Shown: piece by piece, positions 22,601 to 29,305 of the stretch
Position numbering within the stretch: position 1 is the first letter of the stretch
Layout: every line of letters begins with the position of its first letter
Assembly (NCBI GenBank): GCA_021029095.1
Contig: JAJOHG010000146.1
Location: 1 to 64,000 of the forward strand
DNA from: Phellopilus nigrolimitatus
Lineage: Eukaryota > Basidiomycota > Agaricomycetes > Hymenochaetales > Hymenochaetaceae
DNA: 64,000 bases
Direction of reading: 5' to 3'
Program-made: the position numbers and the translations under genes
Notes under the pieces: generated by a model
Database searches by the model: none
What the model saw: the letters and a program-made list of their open reading frames with translations, nothing else
What the model was told of the DNA's origin: nothing

Positions 22601-24176
22601 TGAACCAGTCTTCATGAATGAAAGGACGAACGTGATTTTGTGCAGATCGGTCTTGTAGATGTCCTTGTTGCCTCGTAGATAGGCCTGGCAGGCATCCCAA
22701 AAGTATTGGGCATTGCTGCGCTTGCCATCGAAGTCAGGGGGCTTGGCGAATGCGATTTCTTTGGTGCTCATGGTGGGGCTTGGTGTGACGGTCGGTACTG
22801 TGGTCTGTGGTGGAGTATTTGGTCGAGTAGGAACGTGAGGTGGTGCAGTGGAATTGTCGTCAAGCGATGTTTGAGATAACGATCGAGTGATTACGTCAAC
22901 AGGGTCGATATGCTGTGGTGGCGTTGGTATTTCGATAGGTCGGCTTGAGTGTTCGCGGGGTCGGACGTTTTGGAGGATTCCAAATTCGTGGTAACGGTAT
23001 AAAAGTTCGGTGTGTGGATCGCCTCCTTCAAGAAATACTTTCCAGGCAATTCGTCCGTCCGATCTCCTTCTGAGGGTGAGTGGATAGGTTCCCGCAGTTG
23101 GGTAGGGTTGATCGGTGGGCCAGACCGCGTTAGCGGGGAGTTTGGGTAGGGTAGAAATTTTGTCTAGACGTTGATACGTCGACAATCAAAGAGAGCTTGA
23201 CCTAATGTTACGGAGTAACAGGGTCTTGCCTAATGGAGCGAGGAGCGTGACTGTGGACAGTGACGTGACGAGTGACGTGAGGCTTGACTGTGACAAGGCG
23301 ACGATGACTATGGCAAGACTGTGAAGCGCAGGGCGCAGGACTATGAAGAGCAAGGCGATGAATAGCAAGACTATGCTAGCTACTGAACAAGGAGGTCAAG
23401 CTGGGGCTTAAGGTCCCAGCGATGTACCTATATATACTGTGAGGCTGACTATGATGTCAGCGGAGCTATGGAGTCATGCGCAGCATGACATGAGGGGAGC
23501 GTGAGGGAAAGGCCCGTAAGGGGCATGTACAGTGGAGCGTGGAATGAGGTAGTGGAGCGTGGAGTGGGGAACGCCCAGGAGGGGCGCGTACAATGAGGAA
23601 GGGGTCAGGCCATGAACTAAGGGAAAGATAATGGAAAGGTGAAGGGCCTGACTAAGCAAGGAAGGAATGATGTAAGGGGGATCGTGAGGTAAGCAAGGTA
23701 AGTTCTAACACGTACGTCTCCGGGAGTCCCTGGGTAAGGGCGAGGGTTTTGTCGATTTCCGTAACGTCGAATTTCGCCTTCTCAAGAAGGTAAGCAGTGT
23801 GCCGAACGTCGGCAGCCCATGACTGGATGGATTGGTTGGGCGCCTTCACCATGTTGAAAAAGCGGCGGCGTAGGGCGAGAAGACTGCCGATACCGCGGGG
23901 CGTATGGACGCGCTCGAGCTCGTCCCAGATCTCCTTCGGCGTTTCAAAACGCGTGTGCGGCAGCTGCGACTTGTCCACGTTCAGGACGATCTTCGCCTTC
24001 GCAAGGTGCTGCTTGCGGCGGTACGTCTTGACTGGCTTCGAGTTCAGTCCACCAAGCGGCTCGACGTCGTCTCCGGACACCACACCCCAAACGTCTTTGT
24101 CCACCAGCAAAGCCTCCATCACCGGAGCCCAATCCTCATAGTTCCCTCCTGTGAGCTTTTCGATGTCGGATCCCAT
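10688..24176 (-). CDS. Gag of the gag-only element, split by two insertions
   Basis: The coding pieces are 24176-23711, 16090-15852 and 10795-10688. Left in place they are separated by the Gypsy and Copia elements. Counting each target duplication once, the three pieces total 813 nt, a single open frame of 270 residues ending in TAG at 10688. The N-terminal part (MGSDIEKLTGGNYEDWAPVM) is the usual Copia-type Gag, with YLLEKAKFDV and LALTQGLPETY. The C-terminal part has a CCHC zinc knuckle, CHKCRGIGHMRIVC, into which the Copia element inserted. The ORF was therefore intact when it was hit. The 5' leader is 24177-24544. Confidence 0.8.
10796..11114 (-). repeat. Copia 3' LTR
   Basis: 319 bp, about 99% identical to the 5' LTR. 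It contains an internal repeat of tgaagaagtccggct. Confidence 0.9.
11135..13945 (-). CDS. Copia Pol: integrase, reverse transcriptase, RNase H
   Basis: 936 codons in the frame of the upstream gag-protease ORF. In order: integrase HHCC zinc finger (HIWHERFAHAG ... CEGCALGK), the DDE core (DGASGYLF, ALHSDNGTEF and HEQNGLAERMNRT), RT with YGLRQGARAWADHL and the catalytic box HVDD where many families have YVDD, then RNase H (YSDSDWAGD, STAEAEYLAA, IHVDNQAA, TKHIDI). No internal stop. If the upstream TGA is read through or suppressed, the polyprotein is complete. Confidence 0.92.
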   Translation of the reverse strand: MAVNHETAKLVSSNSERRQSLHIWHERFAHAGSDKLLAMAASGAVSGMEIAHGKDPLARCEGCALGKLPATSAPSRPDQGQKPGDVIHADIEYMLDRSFGGAIYSLKFTDGASGYLFQYALKDKTGEAVLEKWKTVVAFMKTQFDVTTRALHSDNGTEFVNGDMNAYNIENGINHRLTAPHRHEQNGLAERMNRTGADAVRSMLQTANLPRAYWAEAYAYFTFCHNRLSTAFLDPGKTPYEILHKRKPDVGHLRIFGCIAYVRVVPELRKKLDPKALRGIFVGVRDDAAWKVMNPDTREITFSRDVLFDEQGRFTRRKPTVNEYIADDDSDSEDGPFLSEPEVLDGDESAPPAHVDPVEVNPRRSGRVPKSTDRRAAGVEQQETLAHLDNPPGEDERVNATNARRSVAGILIPRSANEALSSPQRGHWKKQMLYELGKLVDMDVWTIIPCPQDLHVIQGMWVFNIKENADGSLDYRARWVARGDSQVPRLEFDETFAASGDYVAAKIVMALSAETTSDLVTIDINSAYLHSPLDEKNLVVEFPTGLTDHAPANIANPVCHLDRALYGLRQGARAWADHLSGRLDRHGYQRLISAPSVYRRSDAEGETIVATHVDDCTAACKSASEGVEAARFKADIGSDFQFKEKFTSQKAIQLGLTVEKNAKEGWVKISAPIKIKRALEKYGLLDANTVKTPMARNALAIFDRDKSEGFDSPPWPFSSLIGELLFLATVLRIDVVLAVNILARFLKKPKLVHWIAGKRVLRYLKGTIDLGIVYRGGAGMDKPIGYSDSDWAGDLGDRKSIGGYVFLLNGGPIGWKAKKQNVVATSTAEAEYLAASHCTREALWLRNFFEEIGRGFGTQPIKIHVDNQAAIQMAANPVFHSRTKHIDIPVHHIRDEVQKHRIEFIHVRGDRNPADLLTKPLPPAAHWICVNLLGLN
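14000..15463 (-). CDS. Copia Gag and protease
   Basis: The 487-codon ORF starts MIPRLTRRQRLALGIPINVD. The Gag core has WEALADRFGKKNVMAKSL and the zinc knuckle CWNCNERGHVQATC. The retroviral-type aspartic protease follows, with active site LMDSGASSHMAKH. The ORF stops with TGA at 14000-14002. The same frame is open again immediately after and continues into integrase, so this TGA is the only break between gag-protease and integrase-RT. Confidence 0.9.
   Translation of the reverse strand: MIPRLTRRQRLALGIPINVDPIAIEAENLETATSVAVPESDNGDVELEREDQGHVGDSRVPFPPGYGPGSVALSNPVNLQSPSPRVAMSNPDQGTSIQSLSDDNKLKASGENFFPWKAVIEMILESKSLIGYVDGTVKEPVQTDSDFHTTHPVWKVKNSRALSHIALNIDMTLIAEHPTKQAKQLWEALADRFGKKNVMAKSLANASLRSKKIGPSERMDTHIQELRKRRANLINAGGNLEKEEWLMIILGSLAGDWDSFSMLGHAMTDPEELIRVLEVHQVKLDMDKSQRKASSSESAMRMNAQGRPQGRGRTGIICWNCNERGHVQATCTKPKKDAAAGGNPKEAANASAEKTAEKPDSQAEIANLAGATPSQTFALQTGIVGLRDNAWLMDSGASSHMAKHRFEFTQYEIIDPFDITTAQKGGFLQAVGHGSIVAKFIHNGEVTEVTISGVLHTPDIEMSLMSVSKLTASGVNVHFTNGRCYLS
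15528..15846 (-). repeat. Copia 5' LTR
   Basis: 319 bp partner of 10796-11114, adjoining the right TSD CAGAC. Confidence 0.9.
16096..16600 (-). repeat. Gypsy 3' LTR
   Basis: 505 bp, flanked by TSD CGTAC on the left and the polypurine tract on the right. Confidence 0.92.
16601..17006. other. Gypsy 3' non-coding region
   Basis: The polypurine tract abuts the LTR at 16601-16613. Two related stretches (near 16795-16850 and 16910-16950) share the words tttctcagc/tttgtcagcgtcacc...aagcagaaggtttc, a short direct repeat. No ORF. Confidence 0.5.
17007..18189 (-). CDS. extra 3' ORF of the Gypsy element, with zinc knuckles (frameshifted)
   Basis: It lies between integrase and the 3' LTR. The frame from 18189 (MPYFPFHLPHLPS ... 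FLQFIIDHTDYPDDRRLV) reads to PEAPEHL near 17833. The protein then appears to continue in the frame of the 18038 ORF (FDPLPAPHTRLP ... ). One extra base near 17840 explains the change. The C-terminal half has a charged helical stretch (AHDRAEQTLTIANRMGEHID), a Pro-rich linker and Cys/His clusters: CFTCGQDGHRQQDC (a classic CCHC knuckle) and CGWCDRLAPGHSSTNC. That resembles a second Gag or nucleic-acid chaperone rather than an envelope; there is no signal peptide or membrane span. Function unknown. Confidence 0.65.
18222..21721 (-). pseudogene. Gypsy Pol: protease, RT, RNase H, integrase, chromodomain (frameshifted)
   Basis: Domains in order: aspartic protease (ALIDSGAEGQFLD), RT (AYPIPLVSELLDKIQGAKYF, YMDDIFIMA), RNase H (LETDASGVASAG, YDRELLAIIRGLEAWRHYL), integrase HHCC (HPGIYKTLALLKQHYWWPGM ... 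CAICQQMK) and DDE residues (DHNLSKG, SDRGPQF, HPQTDGETERVNQEVE), then a chromodomain (YEVDAILRHRF ... YLVSWKGW). The reading moves between frames near 20480, 19287 and 19239. Each change is explained by one extra base and none lies in a long homopolymer. The chromodomain makes this a chromovirus, a group that often targets heterochromatin. Confidence 0.9.
21722..21731 (-). promoter_or_regulatory. candidate -1 ribosomal frameshift site, GGGTTTT before the gag stop
   Basis: On the minus strand the gag frame ends G GGT TTT TAA. GGGTTTT (21731-21725) has the X-XXY-YYZ form of a -1 slippery heptamer, and the stop follows at once (21724-21722). Slipping back one base opens a frame without stops through the 27 codons to the protease ATG at 21641. 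Confidence 0.6.
21722..23185 (-). CDS. Gypsy Gag
   Basis: 487 codons starting MSTYQRLDKISTLPKLPANA. The core retrotransposon Gag region includes FWDACQAYLRGNKDIY and FAKAFDAQFLP, and a zinc knuckle CFYCGKKGHLAREC lies near the C-terminus. Intact. It ends in the slippery motif described separately. Confidence 0.9.
   Translation of the reverse strand: MSTYQRLDKISTLPKLPANAVWPTDQPYPTAGTYPLTLRRRSDGRIAWKVFLEGGDPHTELLYRYHEFGILQNVRPREHSSRPIEIPTPPQHIDPVDVITRSLSQTSLDDNSTAPPHVPTRPNTPPQTTVPTVTPSPTMSTKEIAFAKPPDFDGKRSNAQYFWDACQAYLRGNKDIYKTDLHKITFVLSFMKTGSAATFASNKYKTYTDTAEYGTWADFAKAFDAQFLPVNAKQDASFAIANCKQDDDVDGFIATFKSLALQAGFTQEEPLIEYFRRGLKSSIADKIYNRGEPTTLEGWYTEASKAQQNLRRQAELKHARQALVWGFGTSPGNNLTKKTDPEGFQRSSSGAAWEPTSGKQTDPNAMEIGRVSKEERDRRKTDGLCFYCGKKGHLARECRQKFDTPNSRRFAFDNRTTRAGSNYKIMFHRDPPRRSIRSTPATEAPAQHAESSTPAKEPPSARIRAILANLSEEERKSAFDNLDLEGF
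23206..23710 (-). repeat. Gypsy 5' LTR
   Basis: 505 bp partner of 16096-16600, followed by TSD CGTAC. Confidence 0.92.
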
Positions 24177-24544
24177 GGCGAGCGAAGCGAGTGTTGTGCT
24201 GCGAAACTCGATTCAGACTACTCTAGGTCTGTCGGGTTTAAGAACGAGGTAGAGGTTGATTGCGCAATAGCGAACGCAAGATAAGAGAAATGGCGTGCCA
24301 CGGCAGAGGCCAAAAAAGGCACGCGGCCCGTAGATTCCGGTGTGCCGCACGCGCGCGCAGTGACCGTAGATAAGATACCGGTGTGCCGCAGCAGTGACCG
24401 TAAGGCCCGCGGCCTGCAAATTCCGGTGTGCCGTCCGCGACGCGCAGTGACCGTGTCGTCCGGTTTACAGTCCCGTAGACTAGGTTTGTGGTCTGAGCCC
24501 CACAAGGCTACTTGATGTGACCCTCAAGCGAGGCGATCCGTTTG

Positions 24545-24688
24545 TGTTGTAATTTCGGTAGCTTAGTGCCGTGAGACGTAGACAAAAGCAATAGAATTTA
24601 CGTTTGACCTGCTGAGCTCTGAGGCAAACGGATAAGAGAAAACATACATGCACGGCACATACTTATACTCTACGGACCGATAAGAAAC
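24545..24688 (-). repeat. right LTR of the gag-only element, inner part
   Basis: 144 bp matching 10416-10559, cut at TAAGAAAC by the hAT-like insertion. The other 44 bp lie at 28763-28806. Confidence 0.9.
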
Positions 24689-25539
24689 AGTCCTCCCAGC
24701 TCATTCATTCAATAAACCTCAGCGGTTTCATTAAATGAAATGCAGCGTTGCTTATATGGCCATGTTGCATCAATGTCAGCGTTTGCTTGAGAAAAAATAG
24801 TTCAGCAACGCTGCTCTGAATGAAAATTCAAATCTGGGGCCAAATTTTGCTTGAAAAGGGAAATATTAGGTTGGAAATTTTTAATAATATTGCATTAATT
24901 ATCCTGGGCAGCTGCATCATTTAGATGCAGCATTAATTGATGGAAGAATGTCAAAAAGGATTTGTTTCTTCGGGAGGCACATCAATTTGAGGATTAACAT
25001 ATTGATTGCTTGTAAAGACTATCAGTATTGATTGATGGTTACGTACTGTCGTTTTCGCAGCACACAAGTCATTCCGGCCTTGAACTATGCAGGACCCTTT
25101 ATTGTCTACTTTTATTTATATTGTAGAGAAAAATATATTATATTCAACCAATAAATGCAACTACTATTTAATATATCAATATATAAAGGGGGCACAACGC
25201 GTCGGCCGTCGGGCGGCGAAATGCGATGGCACGTATCGTCGCGCTCGCAGTCACAACCCCTCCCCCCACCCCGGACCGCTCGTCTCGTTGATAGCGCGCA
25301 GCGCAGACCCCGCCTTCGTCGCCGGTGTACTCGCTGTTCTTTTCGATTCTACGGGTCCTCACCGCGCGAGCGTTTGTTCCGCTCGCCGCGCTCGCCGTCA
25401 GCGCCGCTCGCTCAGTGCGCAGTCCTCCGTGGCCCCCTTTCATCGGTACGCGCGGCTCTCCACACGAAGACGCTTGCACGTGGTTGAGTGTCCTGGTGTA
25501 TAATCATCTACGCAGACTAAGATAAAACAGAAAAAAAGG

Positions 25540-25900
25540 ACAGGGAGATGTAAAGAACGCACCCTGTCCCAGACGCCCGCATAGTATGTCGTCGCCTTCG
25601 CAAGCTTATCATCGGCCCGGTGCTCGTGCCTTGCAAGGCCTGCACTGCAGTCTTCGCTGCACGCCCGAGCGCGTGCGGGAGTGTCTTGTGCTGCACGGGC
25701 TCTGGCAAACGGCCGTGCGTGCAGGAGGTTCGTGGCAAAGTTGGTGAGCCCGTGCCCGATCGTCGTCGACAGCTGTGTTAGCGACTCCTGATTATATAAA
25801 ATGAGTCATATATGGACTTGCTGAGTATTTAAACGCTTACCTTGAGCTTTCCACGGTTCTTGGTTGGCGTGAACGACATTGTTGAGCATGTCGAACCCAA
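25540..25900 (-). pseudogene. possible captured gene fragment, unknown
   Basis: On the minus strand, MLNNVVHANQEPWKAQ is followed by a plausible intron (gtaagcgt...ataatcag) and an exon reading ESLTQLSTTIGHGLTNFAT and on to ATTYYAGVWDRV. The joined frame is open and protein-like, and its GC content contrasts with the AT-rich surroundings. No family was recognised. It may be a second host fragment in the transposon. Confidence 0.3.
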
Positions 25901-27174
25901 CGAGCACGCATGTTCAACCGTGCGAAAGTTGTGTCGAACCGCGCAAATGCTCGTAAGCGCTCGCGGTAGCGCGCAACCATTTCGTTTCTCATAATTCACG
26001 TACTTCCCAGACTTGCTTTAAAGCCTGTAGTTATGTTTGAATAGTAGTACTACATCTTATAAAAAAGTTTACATTACCAGGATACGTGCGATGGTAATGG
26101 ATAAAGCATTTAGTTGACGTACATTGGGGATTTGTGCTACTTTTTACCCAAACAATTATCGACCTCGATCGGCTGGGCCGAACGGGCTCAAACTTCGTGA
26201 CATATGTATTCAATGTATTTAAAAACCTTTAATGTACCTTGATTATTGATTAAGAGGTTAGAATATGTAGATCTAGGAAACAGGTGAGTTCAAAGCTGAA
26301 GATCGGTTTGCTTTTCTTGTAAGTCATCCCGGCTTACAGGTTCAAAGCCTTCACACCTGATACTTTCATATGCAACCTCAAATCAAAAAATATGGAGGGA
26401 ATCGGGTGTATTCAAAGTGCTTCATGCTACCAATAAAATAATTTTTGTGTGCTCATAAAATATTCAGAATTTGCTACAGTTTGCAAAACAGTCTTTTGCA
26501 GCATCTTTGCTTTCCAGTGTAACTGCCCAGCTTTTAAACAGCTCAGGACTTTTTAATATGATATCAGTAAAGTATATAGGCCTGTATGTATAACATCTGT
26601 GTGGTTAGGTGCCCTTTCGGAGGTAGAACAAATCAATCAGACCCGAAACTGCTGCATACAGAGTATCATGTACTGTGAGCTATTATACACAAGATGTAGA
26701 CTTTCGCAGGTGCTTAAACTTTCAATATCGAAGAAATACATACTAGAAACCTAGACTAAATACTTACATTGCTTCGGGTACCCTGTATATAGCACTACAA
26801 AGGCAACACTTAAGAAAAACCGATATTTGCACTGTTAGGTTAATAACTCAGTTTATGGCATTTGCGGACATCCAGTTTCTTCTAAAAAGCAAGGTTATAT
26901 AAGCTATAATTATAAAGTGATTTTTTGGTAATTTATAATTGAGATGCTGCTGCGCTACAGCAATGTTTTGTAGCTGCGGCGAGCCCATCAATTGCTGCTG
27001 ATCCAAAACATACCTGATTTGGACGAATGTGATGACCTATTTCGGTAAGTCACCCGTGACATGTTGAATTTCGTGCTCGTCGGCGATGTCGTCGTGCTCG
27101 TCGTGCTCATCGTGCTCATCGTCTCTGCTCATACCTCTGTCTTTTCTAAGTCTTCGTTCCTCGGGCCTTTTGCT

Positions 27175-27840
27175 AGTCTCCACGCTGGGCCACTGCGCTG
27201 CTCGAACTGCTCGCGCTGTGTGCCCAAGGACAAAACCATCAAGCGCTTCACCGTGCGCATCATGGCCGAGTCCGCCGCTGTCCGTGACATCTCCGAGGCA
27301 TCAGTCTACCAGGGTAAGCTTAAACTTCATTTCGAGTTTCGAGGATTCTTATCCCCCTGATTGTTTGAGCAGAATACGTGATCCCGAAGCTGTACCTCAA
27401 GATCGCCTACTGCGTATCGTGTGCCATCCACTCGCACGGTGAGTCTCATATCTCTTTCATTCTCTTTTTTATGCTGACTCTTTGGTCCTCAGTTGACGCG
27501 CGAAGGCCGCCGCAACCGTGCTCCACTCCCTCATGTGCGTTACAAGGACGGCAAAAAGGCCCACTTGGCCGTCGAAGCTGCTGCCGGTGCTGCCGCTAGC
27601 GAGATGTGCCGGTTAACTGCCTCTCGGTACGTCAAGATAGCCTGTGCGTCATCTATTCGCACGGTACGTCTCTTTTCCTCTTTTTTCTCTTTCAGAGTAC
27701 TGACCTCTTATCTCACAGTTGTCCGTGTCCGTTCGTATAATGATGGCCGTAACCGTGCCCCACACTCCTCATGTGTGTTACAAGGACGGCAAAAGGACCC
27801 AGCCATCGTAGATGCTGATGACGCTGCCGCCGCGAAAATC
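27175..27840 (+). pseudogene. RPS26: ribosomal protein eS26 (RPS26) gene pieces, partly duplicated
   Basis: Three exons of the small-subunit protein eS26 are recognisable. [20 protein letters not shown] and [14 protein letters not shown] end at 27313. A 59-nt intron (27314-27372) follows, then EYVIPKLYLKIAYCVSCAIH, a second intron, and EGRRNRAP with YKDGKK. The zinc-binding Cys pairs of eS26 are present. The first exon of the family is missing and the third joins out of frame after a small deletion. A second, poorer copy of part of exon 2, the intron and exon 3 (VVRVRS, GRNRAP) follows at 27610-27840. Introns are kept, so it came from genomic DNA, not a processed transcript. Confidence 0.85.
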
Positions 27841-27904
27841 TGCTTTCCGATCGCGTCGAATTCCAGCTGTTTATTCATACCTTCTTTCGCTTTGACCGAT
27901 CCTC

Positions 27905-28075
27905 ACTCGAAACACCTCCCGACCGCGCGGGACGCGAGCGCGAAGGCGCGCCAGGCAGGGCACGGAACGCGAGTGCGAAGACGTGTCGGGCGGCGTACGG
28001 GATGCGAGCGCAAAGGTGCGTCGGGCAGCGCGCGGGACGAGCGCGAAGACGTGCTAGGTAGCGCGCTGGACGAGC
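27905..28075 (+). repeat. degenerate GC-rich tandem repeat
   Basis: Several copies of a unit of roughly 33-37 bp, built on gcgggacgcgagcgcgaagg and cgtcgggcagc. It lies inside the hAT-like element, just after the RPS26 pieces. Confidence 0.55.
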
Positions 28076-28762
28076 GTACAGGGACGCCAGCCCGTCTGGA
28101 GGCGCCATAACGCGTGCAGGCGCCAGGGTAAGCTACGTGCAAGTAGGGGCTGGTGCGTATGTGTGCAAGGCGGAGGGGAAGTGCGGGGGCTTTTTTTTTT
28201 TTGTAAATGAACAATAAATTACTATTAATGATACATTTGAGCGTCCTGGGACGCCATTATGCGCGCCGGCGCCAGGGCGAGCCTACGGGCACGCCCGCCA
28301 CTACGGGGTAACCAGCGTACAGGTGTGCATTGCAGCTGGGCGCTTTTGCGCATTGGGGGGAGCGCGCGCAGCGGGCAGGGATTTATTCTGTAAATAAATA
28401 AATAAATAGGAATAATAATACTAAATTTCTGACAAATCAAGCCCTGTAAGGTACAAAATGATCACCTGAAGATCATGATGACGGAAGATCGTCGTTTGAT
28501 GATCACATGATAAGAATACTGTTCCGACAGCTATTGATATGAAAATCTTTATAAACTACTTTAAATGGGATACAATAACAAAAATACCAATTAAACCTAT
28601 CTGCAGCTCTAATACTAGCTTATTAACCTTAGTTTGATACTGGTAGCAATGCTGAAAACAGAATGCTCAAACGCTCAGCATTTGCTGAGATTGATGCAAC
28701 ATGTCACCGAGAGCGTTCGCTGACCTTGAATCAATCAGGCAGCTGGTACCAGTGTAAGAAAC

Positions 28763-28806
28763 AAATAAACAAAGATGACGCAACGATCGAGCTCGTCATT
28801 CCAACA
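28763..28806 (-). repeat. right LTR of the gag-only element, outer part
   Basis: 44 bp matching 10560-10603, ending ATTCCAACA and followed by TSD TAGTG. Confidence 0.9.
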
Positions 28807-28878
28807 TAGTGCATGTCCCGCCTCGTCAAATGCGCACTGAAATTGACATGAATTCATCAATGCCATGTTGCCAAACAG

Positions 28879-29118
28879 ACGTCGTGCGCCGAGTCGAGGC
28901 CATCCTTCGTGAGCACGGCGCATACGGCGCGACGTTCTGGGAGATCGGCGAGCACGCGCCGGTTGCGGGGATCAAGTCGGGCGTGCAGGCGCTCGTGGGC
29001 GCTGCAGCAGACGTTGTTGTCAGCGTCGGCGGCGGGACGCCGAGTCAGGCGATCCGGACGCGCAGTTCCTCCCGCACATCGCCGTGCCGACAAGACTGAG
29101 CGCCGCTGAATATACCGT
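28879..29118 (+). pseudogene. iron-containing alcohol dehydrogenase, exon 2 (copy A)
   Basis: It continues exon 1 of 10235-10405 after the acceptor ccaaacag. It reads VVRRVEAILREHGAYGATFW, EIGEHAPVAGI and DVVVSVGGGTP (the NAD-binding GGGS/T loop of the Fe-ADH family). The part after GGG is deleted, so LSAAEYT near the end is reached only in another frame with a stop before it. The metal-binding C-terminal half is absent: sequence resembling unit B starts at 29169. Copy A was therefore probably dead or truncated independently of the retrotransposon in its intron. Confidence 0.75.
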
Positions 29119-29305
29119 GCGTCTTGCTTCTTCTTCCTCTTTACTTATCTGAGTGTCTTAGAAAAAACTAGAATGGGTTTTTGCCCCGGCAGATCGGAAC
29201 GTTGACCAAAGAGTGGAGACCCGCACACAGATACTTTTCGCTCCACGCCTTGCGCAGAAATCCCACATCTGATCTGTATCGGGTTTACATTCAATTTGGT
29301 TTGGA

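Larger units (their letters stand above)
16096..23710 (-). mobile_element. Ty3/Gypsy chromovirus LTR retrotransposon
   Basis: LTRs 16096-16600 and 23206-23710 are 505 bp each, with three differences seen (about 99.4% identity), beginning TGTTAC on the plus strand and ending TAACA. The TSD is CGTAC (16091-16095 and 23711-23715). The purine tract aaagagggggtaa precedes the 3' LTR on the minus strand. The internal order is Gag, protease, RT, RNase H, integrase with a C-terminal chromodomain, then an extra ORF with zinc knuckles. Several frameshifts in pol suggest this copy is dead despite its young LTRs. Confidence 0.92.
24689..28754. mobile_element. non-autonomous hAT-like DNA transposon carrying gene fragments
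   Basis: An exact 8-bp duplication TAAGAAAC (24681-24688 and 28755-28762) flanks 4,066 bp inside an LTR whose two halves add up to its full length. The ends are imperfect inverted repeats: CAGTCCTCCCAGCTCATTC on the left against CACTGGTACCAGCTGCCTG from the right. Inside these a longer shared block contains catgttgcatcaat. An 8-bp target duplication is the hAT hallmark. No transposase was found, so it would move in trans. It holds an RPS26 pseudogene, a possible second captured fragment, GC-rich tandem repeats and AT-rich filler. Stretches 24690-25080, 25905-27060 and 28120-28700 show no gene. Confidence 0.75.
10416..28806 (-). mobile_element. gag-only LTR retrotransposon (TR-GAG-like), host of the nested stack
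   Basis: The flanking target-site duplication is TAGTG (10411-10415 and 28807-28811). The left LTR, 10416-10603, is 188 bp, begins TGTTGTAATTTC and ends ATTCCAACA. The right LTR is split by the hAT-like element: 24545-24688 (144 bp) plus 28763-28806 (44 bp), together exactly 188 bp. A purine tract (cgagggggtg on the minus strand) lies next to the left LTR. Without the three insertions the element is roughly 1.65 kb and encodes only Gag, with no protease, integrase, RT or RNase H. It must depend on proteins from another element, as described for TR-GAG elements in plants. Confidence 0.85.

Noticed and set aside
27014..27180. A functional start for RPS26 at 27061 (ATG with a hydrophobic stretch)
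   Set aside because: The leucine/valine-rich stretch does not match the basic N-terminus of eS26; the first exon seems simply missing.
27905..28075. CRISPR-like array
   Set aside because: The units are adjacent, degenerate and lack unique spacers; the genome is eukaryotic.
27493..28110. 205-codon ORF downstream of RPS26
   Set aside because: It reads through an RPS26 intron and into GC-rich tandem repeats; no independent protein signal.
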